NCBI RefSeq assembly: GCF_932526225.1
Contig: NC_064035.1
Span: 15,300,469-15,364,468 of the forward strand
DNA from: Nematostella vectensis
Lineage: Eukaryota > Cnidaria > Anthozoa > Actiniaria > Edwardsiidae
Length of the DNA stretch: 64,000 nt
Direction of reading: 5' to 3'
A program made the position numbers and the translations under genes. The notes under the pieces were generated by a model. It had not been told where the DNA came from. It saw only the letters and a list, made by a program, of their open reading frames with translations, and searched no databases. How positions within the stretch are numbered: the stretch's first letter is position 1; each line of letters begins with the position of its first letter. This document shows, piece by piece, positions 36,301 to 47,702 of this stretch.

Positions 36301-39300
36301 GATGTTGTTATTACTCGTATACTGTACCTGTGTATTGGGGATGTTGTTATTACCCCATATACTGTACCTGTGTTTGCCGCTGTGATTGACAGTACCGCCA
36401 CCACTGTGTTCTTGTCTTTTTGAAATTGGTCGCATAACATCTGTCGTTTAGAAGAGGGCGTCTTTCCATCAATGCGTATATAGCTGTATTTCTGTTGGTA
36501 TAGCCAATGTACAGTACATTAACAGTCAGTCAGAGCAACGCTATGTTATCTAGTACCAACATAACCATCATCAGCCTAACCTTATGCATGAGACAGTCAC
36601 TTATAGCATCTAGCATGTCCTGATGGTGACCGAAGACCAGGAACTTATGCCCGCCTTCCAGCAAGTCCAGAACATAATTCCTGGTAAATACAACACAGAA
36701 AGGTAGGTACAGTATTACCACCAATATTAGGGCTGGAACCCCCAATCTCACTGTCAAGGGGTGTTGAAGAGCCACATTGTTGTTATTGATTTTAACCAAA
36801 AATTGGAAGACAAATTACAAGAAGAAATCTCTAGTAGCCACATAAAAATAAAAACGTTATGCTTTATTTTCCAAATTCAATTGAAAATATAGCAACAGCA
36901 TCCCCAGCTCCACACTGAGCTGGTTCACAAGCTAAAACAACAAATGCTGAAAAGCTAAAACAGCAATGACACTCTCTCCCAAACTCGTAGGCCTACTACA
37001 TACAGTGGAACCTTGTTTTAACGAACCCCTATAATTACAACAGATTCTTCGGTATAACGAACAACTTCCTTCAGCCCGGCCAAAATTACAGTAAAGAACA
37101 GGATATCGATTTAATGAAGTTCTTGTTATAACGAACCTTGTTGTAATGATTATAGATGTCAAAGATGTGACAAAAGATAATTAGCAAAAAGACCAAAAGG
37201 ATGAAACTATTTTAATCCTATACTGTAACTTCAGGGCAGATGCTCATTACAGCTTTTTACCATTACCCATACCTTGATATAACAAACATTTTGGTATAAC
37301 AAATCCTCAATATAACGAAGAGATTTCCCAATTCTTTGGCACTTCGTTAAATCGAGGTTCCACTGTATCTTGGAAAAACAGACTGAACATTTACCTTACT
37401 GCAGCTATCTTAGAAGCACTTGTTTCACAGAAGTAGTTCAGAAGAGCGCCGTGCTGCTCCTTTTTCTAATAAGAAATGACACAATTTACATTATTGTTGG
37501 TTAAACAAGAAAATATGTCAATATGCCTCTTAAATTTAACATGAGGAAAGGGCATAGGTGCATACCTTTGCTGTTTCAACCTCTTTGGCCGCCTTCATTA
37601 AAGGCTTGACTTTAATAAGAGAAGGGTCCAGAAGAACCTGTAAAATGCAAGGCAGGTTACTCAAGAGGAGTGGTGGCAAAGAGAAAATGGTCAACTCAAA
37701 TAAAAAGTACCAATATTAAATGCAATTTGATATAAATTCTTCAAACAGAGCTTGAAAACTGAACTCACCATTTGTCTTCTCTTTGATGGCAATTGATGCA
37801 GCACATCTTTCTTCAAACGTCTGAAAATTATTTAAAATCTTTTATGAACTACCCTAATCCTCCAGCCAATAAACATCACTATATCAAAAAGGAGCTGTTG
37901 GTGTGACAATCGACCCGATACTGTAAACTTATAACACAGTACTTAGTTATTCTAAGTGTTGTGACCTTATCGTGGTTCTACTATCAGAAAGCCATGAGTG
38001 AAGACGGTACGTGTTTATTGTAGATCTGTGTGATTCAACTCTTTCCTAATCATACATGTGCTATATGCTAATTGCAATATTTGTATCATGTGATTAATAT
38101 GACGTAATCATTAAGATATTAGATTACTACACTAAGCATAGTCTGCTAATTGCTAAAATGATACAGTTTTCTTGAGATAGCACTTGAGTTCAACTGTGTA
38201 GCCCCAAGCAGTTTGTCTAACCTGATCATAATGCTTTGCTCAAGCACAAGTTGTAGCTCCTCCATGTTGGATGCACCAGAGTAATCCCATCCCCAGCGAT
38301 TCTAAACACAACCATTCAATGTAACAATAAATTATTGGTGTTCTCAACACAAACATCCAATGTAACAATACATTCCTGGTGTTCTGAACACAACCATTCG
38401 ATGTAACAATACATTCTTGGTGTTCTAAACACATCCATTCAATGTAAAAATACATTCTTGGTGTTCTGGACACAACCATTCAAATATGTAAAAATAAATT
38501 CTTGGTGTTCTAAACACAACCATTCAATGTAACAATACAATATTGGTGTTCTAAACACAACCATTCAATGTAAAAGTACATTCTTGGTGTTCTAACACAA
38601 CCATTCAATGTAAAAATACATTCTTGAGGATTCTAAACACAACCATTCATGTAACAATACAAGGATTCCTAACACAACCATTCAATGTAAAAGTACATTC
38701 TTGGTGTTCTGAAAACAACCATTCAATGTAAAAATACATTCTATTGAGGATTCTAAACACAACCATTCATGTAACAATACAAGGATTCCTAACACAACCA
38801 TTCAATGTAACAGTACATTCTTGGTGTTCTGAAAACAACCATTCAATGTAAAAATACATTCTTGAGGATTCTAAACACAACCACCATTCATGTAACAATA
38901 CAAGGATTCCTAACACAACCATTCAAGATAAAAGTACATTCTTGTGGATTCTAAACACAACCATTCGATGTAACAATACGTTATTGGTGTTCTAAACACA
39001 ACCTTTCAATGTAAAAGTACATTCTTGGGGATTCTAAACACAACTATTCATGTAACAATACAAGGATTCCTAACACAACCATTCAAAATAAAAGTACATT
39101 ATTGTGGATTCTAAACACAACCATTCGATGTAACAATACGTTATTGGTGTTCTAAACACAACCTTTCAATGTAAAAGTACATTCTTGGGGATTCTAAACA
39201 CAACTATTCATGAAACAATACAGGAACACAACTTTTCATGCAACAATAAAGTCTTGAGGAGTCTAGACACAACTATTAATGACAAAACATATTTGGTAGT

Positions 39301-42300
39301 CACCAGTACAGTATTTGAAACATCCCTCTAACAAAAAGATGGGTTAGTCTACTGTATCATCTGGCTGTACTGTACCTCAACTCCAGCACAATAGCGCTTG
39401 CCGAACTCATGGAATGATGGGAACATCCTGGGGTTCACAGCACATATCTGTGTATACAGCTCCTCAGGCCTGGAGAGTGCTGGAGTGCCTGAGAGAAGGA
39501 TGACTCGTGTTGCTGCCTAGAATGAGAAATACATTCTTGGTTTATTGGTATTAGCTGATATATGAATGTAGGTATACCTATCTATTTGTTACTTTTTTTA
39601 AAGCAAAAGGCCTGTAAGGGTTGGTCATTTAGATTTTAAGGAGGGATGTACCCAACTCAAAAGCCAAATGATCTGCCCCCAAAAGCCGCATTGTCACCAG
39701 TTTACTTCCGGTTGATTACGTAACAATATCCAATGATTTTTAATGGAAAACGCGAAAAATATTTCAAAATATTGAAAGCAGTGTGTCTATTCGAAGTTTC
39801 TTTGAGGATGGGATTGATAATTTAGAGCGGATGGCCTGTTAAATATCTCGGATTTTAATAGATTCTTTTGTCTTTTAACGGTTGAGGTTTCCGTCGGACC
39901 TCCGGAAGTAAACTGGTGACAATGCGGCTTTAAGTCTTCTAACCAAACTAAATGCGTAGCTCACATAAGCAAAGAGACAAAAACTAGCCCAAAATTGAGA
40001 TAAAATCGAATATATTGTCCCAAAAATACAAGAAATAGAAACAAATACATAGTCTGAGCAGGGGGTTCTCTCACAACTCCCTTGTCTCAGAGACACTTGT
40101 CTCTATGATATCGTCGAAAATTGGGTAAGTTTTGAGATGAAAATGTTCAGTAACTTGCAAAGACACAAGTGAATTAATACTGTATTAGCAAACTTGGAAT
40201 CAAAATTTGTTAAAATTCGATGCAATTCAACACAATGGACACAAGTCAATGGAAAAACATAGGAAAAGCACTGGCCAACTGAAATGCAAGTAGTTACAAG
40301 TAGCAAACTTGCAACAAATTGTGCTAACTTGCATTTCTTTTGGCCAGGGCTTTAAGGAACCTTTTATTTATCAGGGAGGGGGACAGATGGAGAGCTTTGC
40401 ATTTTGGAGGTGACTTATGCCCCTCGTCTCCATTACAGTGTATTTTTTTGGTGCATCCCTCCCACGAAAATGGTTCTGCCAGCTCCCTGGTAAATATAAA
40501 ATAAAATGTTGTTATACCTATTAACCTCTGAACTGCAATCTGGAGGTTTTGTCATGAATGGGTTATTTACCTTATGTGAGTAAAAGAATTTTTTGTTGAC
40601 TACAGTACCTAATACTTTTCTTGGGGAGCAGTAGTAATTTTTTGTAAAAACAAATTACTGTACCTTTAATATTGGCAAAAACGTCTTTGTTCTTGCAGCT
40701 TTGTTGTTCTTGATAAAATGGCTTTCATCCTTTGGTAAAAGTCAGGAAAAAAACCATCCTTCACTTTATGTACAGTAAGTGTATTAAAATGACAAACAAA
40801 ATTCCTCTCCTTACCGCAATTATAACACGAAAGCGCTTTTCCTGCAATTTTCCCACAAACTTTGTGAGTAAATCATAGCTGATTATATTTATGAGACCAG
40901 CAGTTACATTGTCTTTGCCGGTCAAAACAACGTTGATGGACTGAGGGTCAAGAGAGGGTAGCCATTTTATGAATGCCTACAAAAGTGAAAGAAAATAACA
41001 ATTGGATGACTAAATAGATCAAAGAAGGACTGAGTAAATAATAAAACAAAATAATATCTAGAGACAAACAAAGTCAATATCTGTTAAGAATGTTAGACAC
41101 AATGGGGCACTTCATTCTGTTTAGGTCAAAAGGGCTTACTCAAGGAAGATAGAGCAGGTAGTTACTTCTATTAAATTTTAAAGATTTGTCTTGTAGATTC
41201 ATCTCTTCTGGTAGGTACTTTAATTTAGCACCTCAGAGTAAACATTCTCAAAATTAATGTTGTTGTCCTACAGGAACCACCCACGTATAAGAACCTAGAG
41301 AATAAAAGCACCTTTTTTATGAGAACCTAATTTGTGTGGTTAGAATGAATAGGTTCTTAATTGAAAGATCACTAAAATGTTTTTTGTTAAAATTCGGATT
41401 CATGGTAAATAACTAACATAAAATACTTTTCAAAAATTTTGGTGCATTGCATACTGTAGTTAAATACAACATGGACTTAAATTTTTTGTTCAGCATTGCT
41501 TGTTATTGTTATAGTGACTGTTACTGTTTAGATAAGAACCAATTAAGAACCTAAAAAGCCTGATTTGTCAAAAGGCACCCTTGATACAGATCAGATATAA
41601 GAGGATGTTTACTGTATTACAGCTGGATGCTTGGCCTCCAGTTGTCATTGTGATCAAATTTTGTTAACTACCTGCTTCCAAGTGAGCCTCATAGAGGACG
41701 GTGCTACCACTAGTAATGGCCATTCCTTGCGATAATAGCTAGCAACACAAATTGCTTGCACTGTTTTTCCTAGTCCCATGTCATCTGCTATTATAGCCCG
41801 ACCATCTTGACAAATGCAAAATGCAACTCCCTCACGCTGAAAGGGCATTAGGGAGCTGACTAACTTAGTGTCGACACAATTCAAGTTGATATCTTCTGTT
41901 GAAAGGCTTTTTAGAGTTCCTGGAGATGACTTTGTAAACAAAGACAAGACAGTTTTTGGAAGACCTTCCAAGCTGACACCAACCAAGTCTCTACTAGCAG
42001 ACACTACAAGACGGTAAATAAAATAGATAAAGTTACATAAAGATCTATACTATCTGTAAGTAGTAATAGTAGTAGTAGTAGTAGTGACAGGAAAACTGTG
42101 GAGAATTGACAGTCTTTTGGATAGTTTGTGATTGCTAGAATTTTATGATTACTTCTAAGTTTTAATATTATATTGGTTTTGTGGCATGAAGCATTCAAAA
42201 GATTCACTGTTGTTGCTGTTTTTTTTTTTTCATTGGTTGAGCTGTACCCAGGGTTTTAGTTTAGCAATAACCTGCTTACATGAGGTGACCTTGAATGCTG

Positions 42301-44374
42301 TTTGGTAAACTAACTTAGCTTACCCACTAAAAAAAGCTTTTAAAGTTACTTCTTATTGTTTTTATTGAACTGAGGTATGTTAGTAAAATGGCAGCTTATA
42401 TGACAATACTTACTCAAAGTTTCATAATCCTCCAGGGAGAAGGACCAAGTTGTGGTTGCTTTGTCTGGAATAGAAATACAAATGCTTGTAGTGGACCTTT
42501 TGCTCAACTAACAATACTATTAAATTGCCTTGTTGTTTACAACGAGGGGGAGGGGAGATACATTTTATGGTATTTCAATAATCTGCCAACATTCATATAA
42601 AAAATACCCTTGATAAACTAAAAAAATATTTGAGATTTCCCCAACTACACTTTCCCCCTTACCAATAAAATACAGTAGATTATGCCTGAATGCAGCTGAA
42701 AAACAAGCACAAGCATTGTTCAGAATGACGGCCACTGATAGTCAGTGTTGATGATCAGTGCTAGAAAATTTTTGTGCTTGCTATATGCTAGTACTACAAT
42801 ATTCCAGCTATATACTGACCATATGCCCGCTATACACTCTAATACTATGCCCACTATACTGACCATATGTCCGCTATATGCTCTAATACTATGCCCAATA
42901 TACTGACCATATGCCTGCTATATGCTCTAATACTATGCCCAATATACTGACCATATGCCCGCTATATGCTCTAATACTATGCCCACTATATGGACCATAT
43001 GCCTGCTATATGCTCTAATACTATGCCCAATATACTGACCATATGCCCACTATATGCTCTAATACTATGCCCACTATACTGACCATATGCCCGCTATATG
43101 CTCTAATACTATGCCCAATATACTGACCATATGTCTGCTATATGCTCTAATACTATGCCCAATATACTGACCATATGTCTGCTATATGCTCTAATACTAT
43201 GCCCAATATACTGACCATATGCCTGCTATATGCTCTAATATTATGCCCAATATACTGACCATATGCCCGCTATATGCTGTTAATAATATGCCCACTATAT
43301 GGACCATATGCCATCTATATGCTCTAATACTATGCCCAATACATTGACCATATGCCCACTATATGCTATGTCCAATATACTGACCATATGCCCGCTATAT
43401 GCTCTAATAATATGCCCACTATACTGACCATATGCCCACTATATGCTCTAATACTATGCCCACTATACTGACCATATGTCTGCTATATGCTCTAATACTA
43501 TGCCCAATATATTGACCATATGCCCGCTATATGCTCTAATACTATGCCCAATATACTGACCATATGCCCACTATATGCTCTAATACTATGCCCACTATAT
43601 TGACCATATGTCCGCTATATGCTGTTAATAATATGCCCACTATATGGACCATATGCCATCTATATGCTCTAATACTATGCCCACTATACTTAGCATATGT
43701 CCACTATATGCTCTTACCATATACTTACCATATGCGCGGCTTGGGAGAGTTTTGAATAGAGCTATTAGCTGTGCGTGGAAGCCAATCTTAACAGTAAATC
43801 TGGTGCTGCTGATTAGCACACATAATCCTTTGATCACCTTTCCAGTTACTGGGAAAAAAGCTTCACCCTGGATCTTCTGTTGTCCCTTTAACTTTTTATC
43901 CCCGCAAAAACTAATGGCTCCACTAGAAGTTTGACTCGGTTTTCGTGGAGCAAAAAAATCCCGCGGTCCTCCATCGCAGTCGGTTTTATTTCTAAAAGCA
44001 TTTTGTCTGTTTTCTACTCCATCTGATGCACTGTTATTCGCTGTTCGACTTGAGGACTCTAACTGTTGACGGCTAGATGACGGGAGTACTGACGACGTCG
44101 CATTTTCCTGGCTTGTATTTGAATTTGTGGTTTGATGCGCCTGCCTCGACCATGTTTGTGCCGTATTTATAGGTTTTGAAGAAGGGAACGATCTGCTGAT
44201 GACGGCATGATTGTTTTGTTTGTCGACGGCTGATCCAGAAGGTTTGGAAACACCTTTAACAGACGGTGCTTGTCTTTGGGAATTCAACAGAGCTCGCCTT
44301 TCAAGTGCTTTTTTGCGATTTTCTTCTATTTTACGCCTCTGCTCTTCAGAAAGCCCTACACCGCTACTGGACAT
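33305..44374 (-). CDS. SMARCAL1: SMARCAL1: HARP/SNF2 annealing helicase (842 aa, 16 exons)
   Basis: Exons, 5' to 3': 43729-44374, 42414-42464, 41672-42003, 40815-40976, 40664-40729, 39376-39516, 38222-38301, 37769-37820, 37566-37637, 37395-37465, 36581-36680, 36368-36491, 36089-36147, 35915-36015, 35640-35727, 33305-33688. Every junction keeps frame (2529 nt). Residues 7-27 match the RPA-binding motif ([21 protein letters not shown]), which fixes the start. One HARP domain spans about 178-232 across exons 1-2. SNF2 motifs: DDMGLGKT (306-313), DESH (398-401), LLSGTP, and [11 protein letters not shown] (about 656-666). The C-terminal tail is acidic and ends in a basic KRYKR. The enzyme anneals RPA-coated single strands and remodels stalled forks in the nucleus. 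It is shorter than human SMARCAL1 (954), with one HARP domain instead of two, as in insects. Introns 1 and 6 contain minisatellites. Confidence 0.93.
33761..34716. mobile_element. TIR element with four CRE-type palindromes (SMARCAL1 intron 15)
   Basis: The ends 'agcggagcccccacg' and (inverted) 'agcggagctccaaacg' mark an element of about 950 bp. Inside, units of 137-163 bp are repeated about four times, each with a match to TGACGTCATCGATGACGTCA at 33936-33955, 34073-34092 (one mismatch), 34236-34255 and 34384-34403. Further single TGACGTCA words lie nearby (about 33974 and 34422). TGACGTCA is the consensus CREB/ATF site. No coding frame. Confidence 0.7.
35305..35490. repeat. Two-copy ~93 bp direct repeat
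   Basis: The block 'cacgcgcagtggtggggttg' to 'taccaaagtgtccctctc' occurs twice in a row with almost no change; recent tandem duplication inside SMARCAL1 intron 15. Confidence 0.85.
36131..36256 (-). repeat. Three tandem copies of the exon 13 acceptor region of SMARCAL1
   Basis: The plus-strand word 'cagtaagcgtgaggcctgca' with the following 'atacaaaggaattattga' occurs three times. On the coding strand each copy is a polypyrimidine tract, a CAG- or ACAG-type acceptor (lost in the most upstream copy) and the first bases of exon 13. Only the copy nearest the exon keeps the frame. Confidence 0.7.
37003..37365. mobile_element. pogo/Tigger-type MITE with TA target duplication (SMARCAL1 intron 10)
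   Basis: It begins CAGTGGAACCTTGTTTTAAC and ends, inverted, CAGTGGAACCTCGATTTAAC; TA dinucleotides flank both ends (37001-37002 and 37366-37367). The CAGTGGAACCTCG terminus and TA duplication fit Tc1/mariner superfamily elements of pogo/Tigger type. Internal 'tataacgaa' words are repeated. No transposase. Confidence 0.8.
38285..39245. repeat. ~41 bp minisatellite in SMARCAL1 intron 6, abutting the exon 7 acceptor
   Basis: About 20 units close to 'ttctaaacacaaccattcaa' + 'tgtaacaatacattcttggtg', with indels. On the coding strand each unit carries 'ttgaatggttgtgtttag', the same sequence that forms the true acceptor of exon 7 at 38302. Confidence 0.85.
39684..39934. mobile_element. ~250 bp MITE, copy A (SMARCAL1 intron 5)
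   Basis: Bounded by 'aaagccgcattgtcaccagt' and its inverted form 'actggtgacaatgcggcttt', with TTTACTTCCGG just inside. A second copy lies at 55232-55485 in the opposite orientation (interior matches in reverse complement), which proves the family is dispersed. Confidence 0.8.
42780..43715. repeat. 44 bp minisatellite in SMARCAL1 intron 1, abutting the exon 1 donor
   Basis: About 21 units of 'ctatatgctctaatactatg' + 'cccaatatactgaccatatgcccg'. On the coding strand each unit carries CATATGGTCAGTATAT, which mimics the true exon 1 end and donor CATATG|GTAAGTATAT at 43729. The array reaches within about 15 bp of the exon. Confidence 0.85.
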
Positions 44375-44747
44375 TTCACATACTTCCTATGCACAACAAG
44401 TACACGTTGATTTCCTTGAAGTTCAGTCTAAAGTTTGAAGACAACTCTAGTGCTCCGGTCAAAATAGCCGCCATGAAACAACGAACCCGCTGACATACAG
44501 CAGACTCGTACACAGGGATCCTAAAGGTTGGTTCTCACTTGGACGTAAGCGCAAGCGCAACGCACGTAATTTTCCGATTCTCAGGCAAAAGAGAACGCAT
44601 TTGCTTGATTTTCTTGCGCTTATGTTTGACCGGCGATACTTCAAAAACAAAAATGCCTCTTCTAAAGATCGAAAAGAATCGAATCGTGGCCCCTGCATTA
44701 GGAATTGGCAGGACCATTAGGGGGTAGGGTGTAGTAGTCAAACTATC
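44375..44747. other. Upstream region of SMARCAL1 with a partial MITE
   Basis: It presumably holds the SMARCAL1 promoter. 44523-44650 contains one arm ('ggttggttctcacttggacg' + 'taagcgcaagcgcaacgcac') of the MITE family seen whole at 48016-48190. No TATA box recognised. Confidence 0.4.
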
Positions 44748-45120
44748 AACACGGGTGGCCTAGTGTGTTAGCGCGTCGGCCTCTCACCGCTGTGGCCCAG
44801 GTTCGAATCCTGGCTCAAACTATGGATTTTTCCGGGTTCCTGCCTTGCTTCGAATGTGTCACAAGTGAGTTGAAGTTATTCTCCCGTGTTTCCAGTCTTC
44901 TCGGATAAGGACAGTAAACCGGAGGTCCCGTCTCTTCAAGCTGCACTACACTAACCTGAACCGAAGGGACGTAAAAGAACCACTGGGGACGCAATAAACC
45001 CTCTGGCAGTGACCACCCCCAGTGACAGTGCTTACTAACCGAGGGCCGTATGTTAGAAAACTGTATATTCGGTTAAATATGTTACCCTCGATAAACAAAG
45101 ATTAAACTGAAACTAAAACT
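44748..45120 (+). mobile_element. tRNA-derived SINE
   Basis: The head has RNA polymerase III-type boxes: A-box-like 'tggcctagtgtgttagcgcg' and B box 'ggttcgaatcc' with a proper spacing of about 35 bp. A non-tRNA body ('gttgaagttattctcccgtg', 'tttccagtcttctcgg', 'ggacgtaaaagaaccactgg') follows to about 45120 ('gattaaactgaaact'). The body is shared with the minus-strand copy at 28895-29145. It is not a functional tRNA, since the acceptor stem does not close. Confidence 0.8.
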
Positions 45121-45396
45121 CGACTGATCTAAACAGGCGCGGCCAGAGGGGGGTCCGAGGAGTCTGGACCCCACCCTGTTCATGTGACGAGATGAGTTTG
45201 ACTCTGAATGACTCCTTTTTCTTTAGTAGTTAAAAAGACTGTTTATTGTTTATTTTATGTTTGTTTTTGGATAGAAAAAAGTCTCTAGATGGATTTAGTG
45301 ATTGTAACCAGATCAAAGGATGCCAATTTCAACTTAAATGATCCGTGGTCAGTGAATTACTACTCTAGGCCCTAGCCGCATTTTTCTCAAGTCATA

Positions 45397-46250
45397 GCCT
45401 GCTTGCAGGCGTTTACCAGGTGTTTTTTTTTTTCGCTATGCGTTAAGTCGTGGTCGTCATCTTGTTTTTGGCCGCGCTAGCTTGGCGCGAGTGACAAAAA
45501 TGGCGGCCACGACTCGGCCGCATAGCGAAAACACCCACAGGTAGCCCAGCTCGGAATTCGGCTGTTCTGAGAGGGGACGAGTAAAGCCCTTTTTGGTGAA
45601 ATGTTGTCAAAAAAATTGCCTTAAAACTTAGAACATGCCTTGTTGTTGTCAAATTCACGTGTAATACACGATTTGGGGGGGTTTTCTCAACGGAATTTAT
45701 TACTTCTCTCCCCCTACTAAGGAAAGAAACAAGGTTGAAAGCGTCATTTTCGGAATCACCCAAATACCCTCGAAATTCGAGAGTAAAAAACAAAATACAA
45801 AATATTTTTATCTCGTAGACCTATGCCAAGGTACACTTACATTCGATATGTGGCATTCGATATGCCGCTAGCCGTATTTTAAAACGAGAAAGTAGCCACA
45901 AGCATCATTGACCGACGCCGTTGGACGTTTAGTTACGCTTGACCGCGCTGGGAAGGAGCACAGGTAGCCCATGCAATGGCTGCTTGTTGGTAGCTCGGAA
46001 TTCGGCTGTTCTTAGAGGGGACAAGTAAAGCGTTTTTTTGTGAAATCGTGTCAATAAAATTAAGGCATGTTTTAAGTTTTAAGGCAAATTTATTGACAGC
46101 ATTTCACAAAAAACGCTCTACTCGTCCCCTCTCAGAACAGCCGAATTCCGAGCTACGAACAAGCAGTCATTGCCTGGGCTACCTGTGAAACACCGAGAAA
46201 ACGTAGCAAAAAAAAGAACACCATGTAAACGCCTGCAAGCAGGCTACTCA
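45397..46250. mobile_element. Nested palindromic element
   Basis: Outer inverted ends: 'agcctgcttgcaggcgttta' (45397) and its complement 'taaacgcctgcaagcaggct' (about 46227-46246). Inside, 45965-46065 and 46085-46185 form a near-perfect hairpin ('agctcggaattcggctgttc' etc.). A third arm lies at 45545-45640. The 'cctgcttgcaga/gc' terminus also appears at about 48620-48640. No gene. Confidence 0.65.
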
Positions 46251-46460
46251 AGACACGCCCCTGCAAAACCCAACATAACACCGTAACGAATGATGTCATA
46301 ACCATTACAGGGTATTCTTTAATAAACAAAACAGATAATCTTCTAACAGGAGTGAGTAACAAAAGAGTAATGTCATAATGTACTAGCTAGCGTGTTCAAC
46401 AGACGTTAGGCGTATTCTGACGGGTGACCTGGCGGGTGACCTCGCTGCACTTGCTGCTTT

Positions 46461-47702
46461 TCACGAGCAGGACCACCAGTCGCACCTACACGCCACAAGA
46501 GAAAGATTAGATGGATTTTTCAAAGCAGAAATAAACCTGTTATAACAGTCTTTGCTTTTGAATAGCAATCTAGGCAGAGTGTAGAGAAATGGTTCGAGGG
46601 ATGGGGGAGAAGGGGTCTTGGGTAATTCGTAGGAAGATGTAGTAATAGTTGTGGCTGGCTTAGTTCTCTCGCGTATATGCCGACGATTCTACCTCAATGG
46701 ATCATCACGTGTCCTTGTATTTGGAGGCTGGATGTTTAGTAGTAGAACCCTCCTCCCTCCCCTCCCTCCCCCAACTGCATCGCCACTGTGTTGGCGTGAG
46801 TGTCTAGTTTTTCCTTCCCTGTACCCGAAGCTGAATCTTCATTCGTTTACTGTTACGCCGGTCTTGGCTACGAGCTGGTAGCCAGGGAAAGTTCCTCCGT
46901 ATTTACTCTAAATCAACCAGTTCGACAAAGTCAGTCTGTTATACTTACAGTTTTGCATTTTTCACGTCTTCGTTGTTGTTCACAACTGTGTAAAAAGGAA
47001 AAGGTGAACAGTTGTAAAATTGATTATTCACTATATTATCTGACTTAAACAAGTACAAGCAACAAACATCCCATAGTTTGAGTGGCAAAGGAAGATCAAA
47101 CGTCATTGTGACGTCACAATTTTTGACTGCCACACCCAGTTGTCACGTCAGCCAAATTGGTCATAGAAATACAGAGGGTCCAGGTTAGCTCTCAAACACA
47201 CCTAGCTCCCTATCACTAATGGAGCCACAGAATGTTATGAAAAGCCAAGTAAGAGAAGAAAGCATTTAAACTAAAACACTGAGGTTGCCTTGCTTCAGTA
47301 ACGCTCCATAGGTAAACAGGACGAGCAAGATACGATATAGCAGGGAAATATAGAAATGGTTATTTAAAAAACCGTCCTCAGTAGTTGTTTTTGAATGTGA
47401 TTATACGACCCGTTGAAAAACATCTGCCGGGGTTGACTATATATTTCCGAACAAATAGGCTCGACCGAAATTAGTCTGCTTAGCAGCCGCTTGCGTGGCA
47501 CTAAAATCGGCTGCTAAGCAGACTAGACCGAAATAGGCTCGACATTTGCATTCATTGAGCTTGACTTACCTGATTTGGGATCAAGCCTGTCGATCGAGGT
47601 CTCGATTGGCACCACATTTTCTCGAATTTCCTCTCTCACAGGAGCACAAGAGGCAAGTACGACTAACCCCAGCAGCAACAAAACAACGAGCTTGCTTGAC
47701 AT
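46461..47702 (-). CDS. Small secreted peptide precursor ending in CDWWSCS (64 aa, 3 exons)
   Basis: Exons 47570-47702, 46949-46985, 46461-46485; phases 1 and 2 agree at both junctions and the sum is 195 nt. The protein opens with a clear signal peptide (MSSKLVVLLLLGLVVLASCA, cleavage around residue 20). An acidic propeptide-like segment rich in Glu, Asp and Asn follows. After NAK it ends LCDWWSCS. The two closing cysteines enclose four residues with a Trp pair, so a disulphide-closed loop is possible, as in urotensin II or other short cyclic neuropeptides. That comparison is by form only. There is no dibasic site directly before the loop, only a single Lys. The last exon is short, and another acceptor in the same region would give a different tail. 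I do not recognise a family; neuropeptide, antimicrobial or venom-type peptide all remain open. Confidence 0.6.
47466..47527. repeat. Hairpin with 'tagtctgcttagcagccg' arms
   Basis: An 18 bp inverted repeat around a short loop, in the 5' intron or flank of nothing recognisable. One arm also occurs alone at about 6866-6884. Confidence 0.7.
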
